From assembly GCA_964620045.1 (NCBI GenBank), contig CAZUJL010000024.1, forward strand, positions 1 through 64,000: a DNA stretch of 64,000 bases, read 5' to 3'. This DNA is from VFKU01 sp964620045. Its GTDB lineage: Bacteria > Hydrogenedentota > Hydrogenedentia > Hydrogenedentales > GCA-2746185. The stretch's first letter is position 1; every line of letters begins with the position of its first letter. A model generated the notes under the pieces. The model did not search any database. It was not told the origin of the DNA and saw only the letters and a program-made list of their open reading frames with translations. Below are positions 48,652-58,327 of this stretch, piece by piece. A program made the translations under genes and the position numbers.

Positions 48652-50987
48652 GCGCCCGGCAGTTCCGTGCGCGACTCGATATGCCCCGCCAGGTCCTGCG
48701 GCAACCACCACGTCGGCTGCAGCTTGGCGGGGGAGAAGGCCTTCTCCGCGAGGTCGCGGTAGTGCGGCGACGTTTTGATGTCGCTCTCGCCGACCGGCAG
48801 GTACCACCAGCTTTGCACGGGTTTCGTCAGCACGACGATCTGCGTCGAGGTCTGGCCGTTCTTGCCCCAGCGCGTGTAGTCACTGTGTTCCTGGTCATAG
48901 CCCATGCTGCGCAGCGTGCGCGCGCCGTGATCGCCGCCGCCGCCGACCGGCCACGAGACATCGTCACGCCCCACGCGGAACTTGTCGCCGTACTTCGCGT
49001 CGAGCGATTTCATTTCGTACACGACATTATCCATCGCCCGCTCGAAGGAGGCGAGGAAATCGGACTGCATGGTTTGTTCAAGACCGGGATCGGTTTCCGG
49101 CTCGCCGGAAACGATCTTGTACCACTGGTCGATTTGCTTAGCGATTTCGGCCGATTTGCCGGCGCCAAAGTCGGAGTCCATCTGCCGCCGCCAGTAGTAG
49201 TACTTCAGCGCGCCGGTCGAATCGGCGTCGAGGCGGCCGTTCCACGTGAGAATGTCCTCAATGCCCTTCTTGTAGTTGTCGTTGCGGTTCTGCTTTGCGG
49301 CAAGGGTTTCGTGCGCCTTGCGCAGCTCGGTGATCCAGCGCTCCACACCGTAGACCTTCGTGTCGTTCGCAAACGCCAGCGCTTCGTCGATCGTCACCGA
49401 GTCATCGCTGCTGAGGTATTCAATCGCGCGCGCGCCGCGCTGGTTCGTCCAGCCGTCCCGCTGCGCGCCGTGGTCCTTGCTCGCAAAAATATAGTCGCGC
49501 GTGTCGGCCATCTTGAACGGCCCGCCCGGCAGCATCGCGTCCGGCGGGATATTGCAGTTCTGCATGTAGCCCTGCGGCGGGTTGAGGAGTTGCAGCAGGT
49601 CGCTCGCCGGGTGGATGCCCTGCCACGCGGACTTCGACGTTGTGCCATCCACCGGCACGGCGTAGTCGTAGCCCTCGGGACGAATGGGCACACGGCCCGT
49701 GCGCTGGTAGTAGATGTTGCCGGCGTTGTCGGCGACCATGATGTTCTGCGGGAACAGTTCGACGCCCGCGAGGCCTTCCATGATGCCCTTGTAGTCCTTC
49801 GCGAGATTGAACGTGCGCCACGCGGTCGAATTGCCCACCGACTCCGCGTACGCCATCGCTGCGGCATAGGCCTTGTTGCCGTGCTTCGCCACGATCGGCC
49901 CGAGGTGCGAATCCCAGATCGTGTGCGTCTGCGTCTCACCGCCGCGCACGCCGATCTGCACCTCGCGCTTGGTCAGGTCGCGCCATTCGCCGTCGTACTG
50001 GTACTTCGTGCCGTCGTCATTCAGCGTCAGCTCGAAAATATCGGCCGTGTCCGGACCGCCCGTCGTCATCGCCCAGGCCACGTCCGCGTTGTGCCCGAGG
50101 CCGATATACGGCGAGCCGGGCAGCGTCACACCGCTGCCGTGCAGGTCGCCCGCGTGCATGCGCACCGCCCAAAAGCGGCTCGGCCCGAACCAGTCGAGGT
50201 GCGGATCAATGTAGAGAATCGGCGCGCCGACGGCGGAGCGCTGCGCGCTGATGGCCCATTCGTTGGACCCGCGCTGCGCGGGCTCGTAGCCCGGCGCAAT
50301 GCCGCCGCGTTCGAGATCGCCGTAGGCTTCGTCGATCGACCAGTTGTAGAGGAAGAGCCGCCCAAACGCGACGATCATAAATTCGTCGATCGGCCGATCG
50401 CCCCACCACGCGGGCTTCGCATCCGGGTGCGCGGCGAAGTAGCCGTTCATACCATGCGCGAAGGCCTTAATGTCCGTCTGCACCGGCGCGGGGATCGTGT
50501 CCCACTTGCGCTTGGCGACGCCGAGATGATCGAACATGCGCGAGCGCAGATCGGTCTGCACTTGATCCGGGCCCGCGATCGTCGAGATTTCGCCAATCGC
50601 GATCAGGATGTTCTGCAGCAATTGCTCTGGGCGATCCTCGGCCTGTGCCCAGCCCATCGCGTACATGCCTTGCTCAGACGTCGGCGCGTAGATATGCGCC
50701 ACGCCCCAGGTGTCGCGATATAAAACCGTTTTGCCCGCGTCAGCGCCTTCGCCGGGGATCGTCGTGGTGGCGATGGAGGCTGGCGCGGGCGAAGTGGCAG
50801 GCGTGGGGGAAGTTGCGGGAACGGCTGGCGCGGCCGCAACCGGTTCGGAGAGAGTTACGACCTCAGACGTTGAGGCTGCCGTGGCCGCTTCCGGTTGCGT
50901 GGACGGCGCCGGCGTCTCTGCGGGTTTGGAACACCCGGCGATCGCCAAAACCAATAACGCCGCGAGTCCCCATCGATACATGTGCAT
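48648..50987 (-). CDS. Penicillin acylase-family lipoprotein (Ntn hydrolase)
   Basis: About 779 residues from ATG 50987, which follows AGGAG; ATG 51005 is an alternative. It has a lipobox LVLAIAGC with the cysteine near residue 19, a long A/P/T-rich linker to about residue 75, then the acylase. The self-processing serine is in QRGSNEWAIS near residue 245, where the beta chain begins after glycine. Other typical blocks are TWGVAHIYAPTSEQGMYAMG and LPGSPYIGLGHNADVAWAMT. The family includes acyl-homoserine lactone acylases and aculeacin acylases; the substrate is unknown. It is coupled to the downstream alpha/beta hydrolase. Confidence 0.93.
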   Translation of the reverse strand: MHMYRWGLAALLVLAIAGCSKPAETPAPSTQPEAATAASTSEVVTLSEPVAAAPAVPATSPTPATSPAPASIATTTIPGEGADAGKTVLYRDTWGVAHIYAPTSEQGMYAMGWAQAEDRPEQLLQNILIAIGEISTIAGPDQVQTDLRSRMFDHLGVAKRKWDTIPAPVQTDIKAFAHGMNGYFAAHPDAKPAWWGDRPIDEFMIVAFGRLFLYNWSIDEAYGDLERGGIAPGYEPAQRGSNEWAISAQRSAVGAPILYIDPHLDWFGPSRFWAVRMHAGDLHGSGVTLPGSPYIGLGHNADVAWAMTTGGPDTADIFELTLNDDGTKYQYDGEWRDLTKREVQIGVRGGETQTHTIWDSHLGPIVAKHGNKAYAAAMAYAESVGNSTAWRTFNLAKDYKGIMEGLAGVELFPQNIMVADNAGNIYYQRTGRVPIRPEGYDYAVPVDGTTSKSAWQGIHPASDLLQLLNPPQGYMQNCNIPPDAMLPGGPFKMADTRDYIFASKDHGAQRDGWTNQRGARAIEYLSSDDSVTIDEALAFANDTKVYGVERWITELRKAHETLAAKQNRNDNYKKGIEDILTWNGRLDADSTGALKYYYWRRQMDSDFGAGKSAEIAKQIDQWYKIVSGEPETDPGLEQTMQSDFLASFERAMDNVVYEMKSLDAKYGDKFRVGRDDVSWPVGGGGDHGARTLRSMGYDQEHSDYTRWGKNGQTSTQIVVLTKPVQSWWYLPVGESDIKTSPHYRDLAEKAFSPAKLQPTWWLPQDLAGHIESRTELPGA

Positions 50988-51045
50988 GGTCGTGCTCCTC
51001 GTCATTCCGCAGAGAAATTCAGCCTAACAGCCGACTTCGAACCCT

Positions 51046-51789
51046 TCAAGCCATCGTCAACCCGCCACTGACCGACAGCGTCTGGCCGGTGATAAAGACG
51101 GCTTCTTCCGACGCCAGGAATGCCACCGCGGGCGCAATGTCGTCCGGCGTGCCGAGGCGGCCGAGCGGAATGGCACGCGTGAGGGCCGCGTAAATTTTCT
51201 TGCCGGTATCGCCGGTGTCTTCGAGACGATGGAGCAGGGGAGTGTCCGTGGGGCCGGGGCATACGCAGTTTGCGGTGATTCCGTGGCGTGCGGATTCGCG
51301 CGCAATGGTCTTGGTGAACGCGATGATGCCACCCTTCGCGCCGGAATAGATCGCTTCCAGCGACGAACCGACGCGTCCCGCATCGGACGCGATGTTTACG
51401 ATACGTCCCCAGTTCCTCGTCATCATGCCCGGCAGAACGGCGCGCGTGACACGCATCGGCCCGGCCAGGTTGATGTCGAGCACCTTACGCATAAAGGCTT
51501 CATCGGTTTCGACGAAGGGCTTGAAATCATCCCAGCCCGCGCAATTGACGAGGATATCGATGGGTCCAAGCTTGGATTCGACGGCCTGGACGGCGTCAGC
51601 AACGGACGCCGGCTGCGTGATGTCGAGTTCGATCGGCGCGCCCCGAATCGCCGCTGCCGTATCACGCGCGGCTGCCATCGACACGTCCGCCACAGCGACG
51701 CGGCGCCCGGCCTGCGCGAGCGTGCGACAAATGGCCGCGCCAATAGCGCCGCCACCGCCGGTGACCAATGCAACGCGGGAATCAATCAT
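51046..51789 (-). CDS. SDR oxidoreductase, 2-hydroxycyclohexanecarboxyl-CoA dehydrogenase-like
   Basis: A 247-residue classical SDR from ATG 51789. The cofactor motif is VTGGGGAIGAAICR, followed by LVNCAGWDD, NIASDAGRVGSS and the catalytic Y and K of YSGAKGG. The GWDDFKPF segment and the enoyl-CoA hydratase-family neighbour resemble BadH, which oxidises the hydroxy-acyl-CoA before BadI opens the ring in cyclohexanecarboxylate breakdown. A general 3-hydroxyacyl-CoA dehydrogenase is the alternative. It is 49 bases downstream of the badI-like gene on the same strand and likely under the same TetR control. Confidence 0.8.
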   Translation of the reverse strand: MIDSRVALVTGGGGAIGAAICRTLAQAGRRVAVADVSMAAARDTAAAIRGAPIELDITQPASVADAVQAVESKLGPIDILVNCAGWDDFKPFVETDEAFMRKVLDINLAGPMRVTRAVLPGMMTRNWGRIVNIASDAGRVGSSLEAIYSGAKGGIIAFTKTIARESARHGITANCVCPGPTDTPLLHRLEDTGDTGKKIYAALTRAIPLGRLGTPDDIAPAVAFLASEEAVFITGQTLSVSGGLTMA

Positions 51790-51838
51790 GGGAGATCCTT
51801 GTCGTATGTGAAATCCAACCTGGCAGATCGCTCTAGTA

Positions 51839-52633
<795 letters not shown>

Positions 52634-52690
52634 GGTTTTTCTCCGCGTGAATAGCCAAAGAGTGCCAGAAATAGGCTGTTTTGTATAGTT

Positions 52691-52706
52691 TCAAACAAGC
52701 GTTTGA
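52691..52706. promoter_or_regulatory. TetR-type operator 1
   Basis: TCAAACAAGCGTTTGA, an inverted repeat with half site TCAAAC, lies in the divergent region between the badI-like gene and tetR. It is 24 bp from a second, perfect copy and would cover the badI-side promoter. Confidence 0.75.
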
Positions 52707-52712
52707 CACGCG

Positions 52713-52732
52713 ATTCAAACATATGTTTGAAT
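52713..52732. promoter_or_regulatory. TetR-type operator 2 (perfect palindrome)
   Basis: ATTCAAACATATGTTTGAAT is a perfect 20-bp palindrome with the same TCAAAC half sites as operator 1. It lies just upstream of the chosen tetR start (52756) and contains an in-frame ATG (52723), so binding would block either the promoter or that start. Confidence 0.8.
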
Positions 52733-52755
52733 TTAGACGGATGGAGGCTTCTGTC

Positions 52756-53388
52756 GTGGCGGTCGCAACCCAGCTTGAAGGCACCAAGCTCCGGCTCTTG
52801 GAGAGCGCGGGGGAGGTGTTTGCCGAGCGGGGCTATCGCGACGCGACCGTGCGCGAAATCTGTGGCCGGGCCGAGACGAACCTGGCCTCGGTGAAGTATC
52901 ACTTCGGCGGCAAGGAAGCGCTGTACCGCGCGACGCTGGAGTACACGATCGCCTGCAGCGCGGACAGTTATCCGTATGCGCAGGCCGATGACCCGTCGCT
53001 CTCGCCGCACGAGCGCCTGCGTACGTTCATCGGAATTTTCCTGCGACGATTGCTCGATCCGGGCCGTCCCGCGTGGCACGGGCGCCTGCTCGTGCGCGAG
53101 TTGAACGAGCCGACGGCCAGTTTCGAAATCATCGCGCGCGAGATGCAGCGCAATTTGCTGCACCGCCTGGGCGCGATTCTTCGCGGGGTCATCGGGCCCG
53201 ATGCGACGGAAGAGCAGATTCGCGATGCCGGATATTGCGTCGTGGGCCAGTGCACGTTTTACCGGCACGCGCGCCGGTTTCTGGAACGTTACGAGCCGCG
53301 CACCATCGCTTCGGCGGAAGACATCGAGGCGATCGCGGACCGGGTCTATCAGTTTTCATTGGGCGCAATCCACGCGCCGAAAGTCTAA
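52756..53388 (+). CDS. TetR-family repressor (CecR/DUF1956 type)
   Basis: About 210 residues from GTG 52756, preceded by GGAGG at 52743-52747; ATG 52741 and ATG 52723 are in-frame alternatives, the latter inside operator 2. The helix-turn-helix is GYRDATVREICGRAETNLAS followed by VKYHFGGKEALYRATLEY. The ligand domain contains AWHGRLLVRELNEPTASFEI, typical of CecR/DUF1956 regulators that control adjacent HlyD-type efflux genes. It heads the efflux operon (HlyD/EmrA gene after 17 bases) and is divergent from the badI/badH-like pair. Confidence 0.9.
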   Translation: MAVATQLEGTKLRLLESAGEVFAERGYRDATVREICGRAETNLASVKYHFGGKEALYRATLEYTIACSADSYPYAQADDPSLSPHERLRTFIGIFLRRLLDPGRPAWHGRLLVRELNEPTASFEIIAREMQRNLLHRLGAILRGVIGPDATEEQIRDAGYCVVGQCTFYRHARRFLERYEPRTIASAEDIEAIADRVYQFSLGAIHAPKV

Positions 53389-53405
53389 GGAAAGGCAGGA
53401 GTCGT

Positions 53406-54587
53406 ATGAAAGACGATTTACGAATAGACGAGATCGATTCACAATCCGAGGCCGCCGCGCCGCGCGGCAAGAGCCGGCTGTGGGTGCTCATCCTGGGGCT
53501 GCTCGTGCTGGCCGGCGTCGGTTTCACCGTGCGCTACTACCTCATCGCGCGCCACTTCGAGAAGACTGACGATGCGTTTCTGCAGGCGACCGTGACCACG
53601 ATTAGCCCGCAAGTGGCGGGACAGGTGGTGGGCGTGCACGTGCAGGACAACCAGGCCGTCCACGCGGGCGATCTGCTCGTCGAAATCGACGCAAAGCCGT
53701 TGGAAGCACAGCTCGACCGCGTGCGCGCGACGATGGATTTGGCCAAGGCGCATCGCTCGACCGCCGAGTTGAACGTCTCGCTGACGAAGGACACCACCGG
53801 CGCCGACGTGCAAAATTCCGAGGCGCTCGTAACCGCGGCGGACGCCGCCGTGTCGCAGGCGCAGGCCGCCGTGAAGGCCGCCGAGGCCGACGCGACCCGT
53901 GCGAAGGACGACGCCGCACGCTACGAAGGCTTGATGAAGGAAAACATCGTCTCCGCGCAGCAACGCGATGCGGCCAACGCCGGCCGCGATATGGCCGACG
54001 CGAAACTGGCCGAGGCGCGCAAGGCCCTTGCGGCCACTGAGGCGCGGGCGCAGTCCGCGCGCGCACGCCTTACGCAGTCCGAGACCGCGCCGCAGCAGGT
54101 CGCCGTGACGCAGTCGCAGGTGCTGCAGTTCGAGGCCGAACTCGCGCAGGGCGAAGCGTGGGCGAAGCAGATCGAACTGGATCTGTCGCACACGAAAATC
54201 TACGCGCCCGTTGACGGCGTGATCACGCGCAAGTCGGTGCAAACCGGTGAAAACGTGGTGCCGGGGCAGGCCCTGTTCAGCCTCGTGCAGAATGACTTGT
54301 GGGTGGAAGCGAATTTCAAAGAAACGCAGTTGACCCGCATGCGCGTCGGCCAGCCGGTGGACGTGGAAGTCGACGCCTTCCGCGGCCAGACCTTCAAAGG
54401 CCACGTGCAGAGCATTCAGGCCGGTACGGGCGCGCAGTTCAGCCTGTTGCCGCCGCAGAATGCCACCGGCAACTACGTCAAAGTCGTGCAGCGTGTGCCG
54501 GTGAAGATTGTGTTCGACGACGCGCTGCCCGCCGAGCTGCCGATTGTGCCGGGCATGTCCGTCGTGCCGGCGGTGAAAGTGCGGTGA
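53406..54587 (+). CDS. HlyD/EmrA-family membrane fusion protein
   Basis: A 393-residue periplasmic adaptor from ATG 53406. It has one N-terminal membrane helix (about residues 25-45), a lipoyl-like beta domain (DDAFLQATVTTISPQVAGQV and HVQDNQAVHAGDLLVEIDAK), a long alanine-rich coiled-coil hairpin (about 110-250) and the return strand LSHTKIYAPVDGVITRKSVQ. This is the EmrA layout that pairs with DHA2 transporters. The gene overlaps the transporter by four bases (GTGA). The long frame upstream is a shadow of tetR. Confidence 0.93.
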   Translation: MKDDLRIDEIDSQSEAAAPRGKSRLWVLILGLLVLAGVGFTVRYYLIARHFEKTDDAFLQATVTTISPQVAGQVVGVHVQDNQAVHAGDLLVEIDAKPLEAQLDRVRATMDLAKAHRSTAELNVSLTKDTTGADVQNSEALVTAADAAVSQAQAAVKAAEADATRAKDDAARYEGLMKENIVSAQQRDAANAGRDMADAKLAEARKALAATEARAQSARARLTQSETAPQQVAVTQSQVLQFEAELAQGEAWAKQIELDLSHTKIYAPVDGVITRKSVQTGENVVPGQALFSLVQNDLWVEANFKETQLTRMRVGQPVDVEVDAFRGQTFKGHVQSIQAGTGAQFSLLPPQNATGNYVKVVQRVPVKIVFDDALPAELPIVPGMSVVPAVKVR

Positions 54588-56197
54588 GCGAGTCCGTCAC
54601 ACCGGTGGCGGGCGACGTGCCCGCCAATCCGGACGACTGGAAGCCGCCCTTCAACCCATGGCTGACGGCCGTCGTCGCGACGCTGGCGACTTTCATGGAA
54701 GTGCTCGACACGACGATCGTGAACGTGTCGCTGCCGCACATCGCGGGCAACCTCGGCGCGGACGTCGACGAGAGCACCTACGTCATCACGTCGTACCTCG
54801 TCTCGAACGCGATCGTGCTGCCGCTGAGTGCGTGGATGGCGTCGCTGATCGGCCGGCGGAACTACTATCTGATTTGCATCATCATGTTCACGCTCAGTTC
54901 GCTGATGTGCGGCATGGCGCCCGGCCTCGGCCTGCTCGTGTTGTTCCGCCTCATCCAGGGCATCGGCGGCGGGGGGCTGCAGCCCACCACGCAAGCGATC
55001 CTCGTGGACACCTTCCCGCCGCGCCAGCGCGGCATGAGCATGGCGCTCTTCGGCATGACGGTCATCGTCGCGCCGATCGTGGGCCCGACGCTGGGCGGCT
55101 GGATCACGGATCACTTCAGTTGGCGCTGGGTGTTTCTGATTAACGTGCCCGTCGGCCTGCTCGCGGGTATTTTATGCTCGAAAATGATCGTTGACCCGCC
55201 ACACTTCGTGCGCCGTTCCGGTCCGACCAAATACCGCGTGGACATCGTCGGCCTCGGCCTCATCAGCACCAGCATCGGCACGTTGCAGGCGATGCTCGAC
55301 CTCGGCGAACGCAAGGATTGGTTCCAGTCGAATCTCATCATCGCGCTTGGATTGATTGCGATCCTGACATTGGTCTCCGGTATTGCGTGGGAACTGCGCC
55401 ACAAAGACCCAATCGTGAACCTGCGGTTGCTGCGCGACCGTAACTTCGGTACGTCCGTTTTCGTGATGCTTATCTTTGGTTGCGGCCTCTACACGAGCAC
55501 GGCACTGTTGCCGCTCTACATGCAGACCTTGATGGGCTATCCCGCCACCGTAAGCGGCATGGCGATTTCGCCCGGCGGCATGGTGGTCATGGCCATGATG
55601 CCCATCGTCGGATTTATGGCGACCAAATACGACGCGCGCATGATGATCGCGTTCGGCATGTGCATCATCGCGTATTCAATGTACCGCATGGGCAGTTTCA
55701 ATCCGCTCATCGACTTCTGGACTATCGCCGACGCGCGCATTATTCAGAGTTTCGGCATGGCGTTCGTCTTTGTGCCGCTGAACACGTTGGCCTATGCCTA
55801 CATCAGTCGCGAAAATCGCGGCACCGCGGCCGGCATCATCAATCTCGCGCGCAACTCCGGCGCGAGCATCGGCATCGCGCTCACCACCGCCATGATCACG
55901 CGCCGCAGCCAGGCGCACCAGTCCGTGTTGGTCGAACATGTGACGCCGTATGACCCGGCGGCCAGCCAGACGCTCGCGGCGCTCACCGCGCGGTTCACGG
56001 AAGCCTTCGGCGATCCCGTGCGCGCGGCCGAAGCGGCGTATCACGCGATGGGCGACATGATCGCGCATCAGGCGCGCGCGCTGGCCTTTGTCGATGCATT
56101 CCGATACGTCGCGATCCTCATGCTCATCGTCGTGCCGCTCGTGTTCGTCATGAAACGCCCGCCGTCCCTTACGGGCCCCAACGAACCGCTACACTAA
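54584..56197 (+). CDS. DHA2-family MFS multidrug transporter (EmrB/QacA type)
   Basis: A 537-residue transporter from GTG 54584. About fourteen membrane helices are predicted by eye. Motif D1 is FMEVLDTTIVNVSLPHIAGN, motif A lies around WMASLIGRRNYYLIC, and the antiporter motif C is GPTLGGWITDHFSWRWVFLI. EmrB exports drugs or fatty-acid-like compounds in exchange for protons, using the EmrA adaptor encoded just upstream. The long frame preceding it is a shadow. A partner outer membrane channel is not encoded nearby. Confidence 0.94.
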   Translation: MSESVTPVAGDVPANPDDWKPPFNPWLTAVVATLATFMEVLDTTIVNVSLPHIAGNLGADVDESTYVITSYLVSNAIVLPLSAWMASLIGRRNYYLICIIMFTLSSLMCGMAPGLGLLVLFRLIQGIGGGGLQPTTQAILVDTFPPRQRGMSMALFGMTVIVAPIVGPTLGGWITDHFSWRWVFLINVPVGLLAGILCSKMIVDPPHFVRRSGPTKYRVDIVGLGLISTSIGTLQAMLDLGERKDWFQSNLIIALGLIAILTLVSGIAWELRHKDPIVNLRLLRDRNFGTSVFVMLIFGCGLYTSTALLPLYMQTLMGYPATVSGMAISPGGMVVMAMMPIVGFMATKYDARMMIAFGMCIIAYSMYRMGSFNPLIDFWTIADARIIQSFGMAFVFVPLNTLAYAYISRENRGTAAGIINLARNSGASIGIALTTAMITRRSQAHQSVLVEHVTPYDPAASQTLAALTARFTEAFGDPVRAAEAAYHAMGDMIAHQARALAFVDAFRYVAILMLIVVPLVFVMKRPPSLTGPNEPLH

Positions 56198-56285
56198 ATC
56201 CGCGCCGGGACTTGCAACAATTCCGGAAGCGGCGTATGGTTTCGCCCCGATACCTTCAGCGTTGTTTGCAGACGAGGGGAGCGGT

Positions 56286-57626
56286 ATGGCCAAACAAACC
56301 GAACAAACGCAGAAGCCGGGCGCACTAACCCGGCGGCAATTCATCAAGCGCACGGCAGGGGCGACGGCGGTGGCGGCGGGGTTCCCGATGATCGTGCCCA
56401 GTTCAGTGCTGGGCATGGGGGGCAAGACAGCGCCAAGCAACAAGATCGTGATGGGTTGCATCGGCGTGGGCAGCCAGGGCACGGGCAACCTGGAAGGGTT
56501 CCTGCGCTTTGAGCAGGCGCGCGTGGTCGCCGTGGCGGATGTGGACGCGGAACACCGCGCCAACGCCGCGAAGATGATCAACGGCACCTACGACAACAAA
56601 GACTGCAAGGAATACAACGACTTCCGCGAGATGCTCGAGCGCAAAGACCTCGACGCGATCTCCATCGCCGTGCCGGACCACTGGCACTCGCTGACGGCCA
56701 TCGCCGCCGCGCGCAAGAAGCTCGATATCTACGCCGAAAAGCCGCTCGCGCTGACCATCAGCGAAGGCCGCGCGATGGTGGACGCCGTCAAGGCGCACAA
56801 GGTCGTGTGGCAGACGGGTAGCTGGCAGCGCTCGGAGGGGAACTTCCGCTTGGCGTGCGAACTCGTGCGCAGCGGACGCCTCGGCGATGTGCACACAGTG
56901 GAGGTTGGTCTGCCGACCGGCTCCACGATCGCACCGCAGGCCGAGCAGCCGATTCCCGCAGGCTTCGACTACAACTTCTGGCTCGGGCCTGCGCCCGAGG
57001 TGCCGTATACCAAGGAGCGCTGCCACTGGAACTTCCGCTGGATTCTGGATTACTCCGGCGGACAGCTCACCGACTGGGCCGCGCACCACGTCGACATCGC
57101 GAACTGGGGCATGGGCACGGAAGACACCGGCCCGGTCGAAGTCGAAGGCACGGGCATTTTCCCGAAGACGGGCCTGTGGGACACGGCGACCGACTACTAC
57201 ATTGTGGCGAAATATCCTGCCGGTGCGTCGCCCGTCGCGCCCAACGGCTTCAACATGATCCTGTCAAACGCGTTCCCGAACGGCGCGCGCTTCAAGGGCA
57301 CCACGGGCTCGCTGTTCGTGTCGCGCGGCAACACGCTCGAGACGGATCCGAAGGAAATCAAAGACACGCCGATCGGCGAGAAGGACGTGCACCTCTACAA
57401 CTCGAAGAACCACGCCGGGAACTTCCTGGAGTGCGTGAAGAGCCGCAAGGACACGATCACGCCGATTAACGCCGCGCACCACGCGATCGCCGTGGCGCAC
57501 CTGGGCAATATCTCGATGCGCCTCGGGCGGAAGGTGCACTGGGACCCCGTGGCCGAGCGTTTCATCAACGATCCGATCGCGGATCGCATGCTGTCCCGCG
57601 CCATGCGCGCGCCGTGGACGATTTGA
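56286..57626 (+). CDS. Tat-exported Gfo/Idh/MocA-family oxidoreductase
   Basis: A 446-residue enzyme from ATG 56286, with GAGGGGA upstream. The Tat signal is TRRQFIKRTAGATAVAAGF (about residues 16-34). The NAD-binding start is IVMGCIGVGSQGTGNLEGFL, then VAVADVDAEH, the substrate region IAVPDHWHSLTAIAAARKKL, YAEKPLALTISEG (EKP motif), and WILDYSGGQLTDWAAHHVDI. Such proteins oxidise or rearrange sugars and inositols, often with bound cofactor in the periplasm of Planctomycetota-like bacteria. It is followed after 13 bases by a HEAT-like protein, probably a partner. Confidence 0.94.
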   Translation: MAKQTEQTQKPGALTRRQFIKRTAGATAVAAGFPMIVPSSVLGMGGKTAPSNKIVMGCIGVGSQGTGNLEGFLRFEQARVVAVADVDAEHRANAAKMINGTYDNKDCKEYNDFREMLERKDLDAISIAVPDHWHSLTAIAAARKKLDIYAEKPLALTISEGRAMVDAVKAHKVVWQTGSWQRSEGNFRLACELVRSGRLGDVHTVEVGLPTGSTIAPQAEQPIPAGFDYNFWLGPAPEVPYTKERCHWNFRWILDYSGGQLTDWAAHHVDIANWGMGTEDTGPVEVEGTGIFPKTGLWDTATDYYIVAKYPAGASPVAPNGFNMILSNAFPNGARFKGTTGSLFVSRGNTLETDPKEIKDTPIGEKDVHLYNSKNHAGNFLECVKSRKDTITPINAAHHAIAVAHLGNISMRLGRKVHWDPVAERFINDPIADRMLSRAMRAPWTI

Positions 57627-57639
57627 GGGAGATGCACAG

Positions 57640-58251
57640 ATGACCAATCCCATGATTCAAGCCATGGCCGCCGCGGGTGTGACCGGTGAGCTGCAGAACG
57701 TGAAAGTCGGCGGAGCACTGAGGGTGAGACCTGAACCGTACCGGGTTGATTTGAGCGCCGCGCAGCTGGCGATTCAGAACATCTACTCATACAAAATTGG
57801 CGATGGCCGCGAAAATCTCCTCGCCATCGAGGAAATGGTGCGCCAATCGCAGTACAACGAAGACGATCGCAAAGGGATGGCGGCGCTGTTGGCCAAAGTT
57901 GTCGATAGCCAGGCTTCGAAGGACGCGAAGGCATTCGCCTGCCGCCAACTTTGGATTATCGCCACTCCAGCGGAAGTCTCTACACTGGGCAAGGCGCTGA
58001 TAGACCCGGCGCTCAGCGACATGGCGCGCTATGCATTGCAAAACATGGACTGCGCGGATGTCGACACGGCCCTGATTGCCGCGCTCGACGGCACGCCCGC
58101 CAGCGTGCAGATCGGTTGCATCAACAGTCTCGCGATGCGCAAGTCTCCCGGCGCGGCGGACGCAATCAAGCCGCTGAAGAAATCCAAGGACGAAGGCGTC
58201 GAAGCGGCCGCGAAGCACGCGCTCGCGCGGCTCGACGGAAAACTGGTTTAA
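57640..58251 (+). CDS. Helical repeat (HEAT-like) protein
   Basis: A 203-residue all-helical soluble protein starting 13 bases after the Gfo/Idh gene, with GAGGGAGA upstream. Repeating helical pairs occur, for example SKDAKAFACRQLWIIATPAE, ALSDMARYALQNMDCADVDT, SVQIGCINSLAMRKSPGAAD and GVEAAAKHALARLDGKLV. HEAT-type scaffolds bind partner proteins; in related bacteria they often follow Gfo/Idh or heme proteins. There is no signal peptide although its upstream partner is Tat-exported, so their meeting place is unclear. Confidence 0.7.
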   Translation: MTNPMIQAMAAAGVTGELQNVKVGGALRVRPEPYRVDLSAAQLAIQNIYSYKIGDGRENLLAIEEMVRQSQYNEDDRKGMAALLAKVVDSQASKDAKAFACRQLWIIATPAEVSTLGKALIDPALSDMARYALQNMDCADVDTALIAALDGTPASVQIGCINSLAMRKSPGAADAIKPLKKSKDEGVEAAAKHALARLDGKLV

Positions 58252-58271
58252 ACCAACTGCTTTAAACACAT

Positions 58272-58306
58272 CGAAGGCGACGTATCGGACCGATACGTCG
58301 CCTTCG
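58272..58306 (+). terminator. Strong hairpin after the HEAT-like gene
   Basis: A stem of 16 bp (CGAAGGCGACGTATCG with its complement, loop GAC) lies 20 bases after the HEAT gene stop. No T run follows, so it may stabilise the upstream mRNA 3' end rather than terminate; the sulfatase gene begins 22 bases later. Confidence 0.55.
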
Positions 58307-58327
58307 TCACAATCACTAGGAAATCAC

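Noticed and set aside
48681..50723. A 680-codon open frame opposite the penicillin acylase gene
   Set aside because: Antisense shadow caused by high third-position GC; arginine-, histidine- and valine-rich with no family motif.
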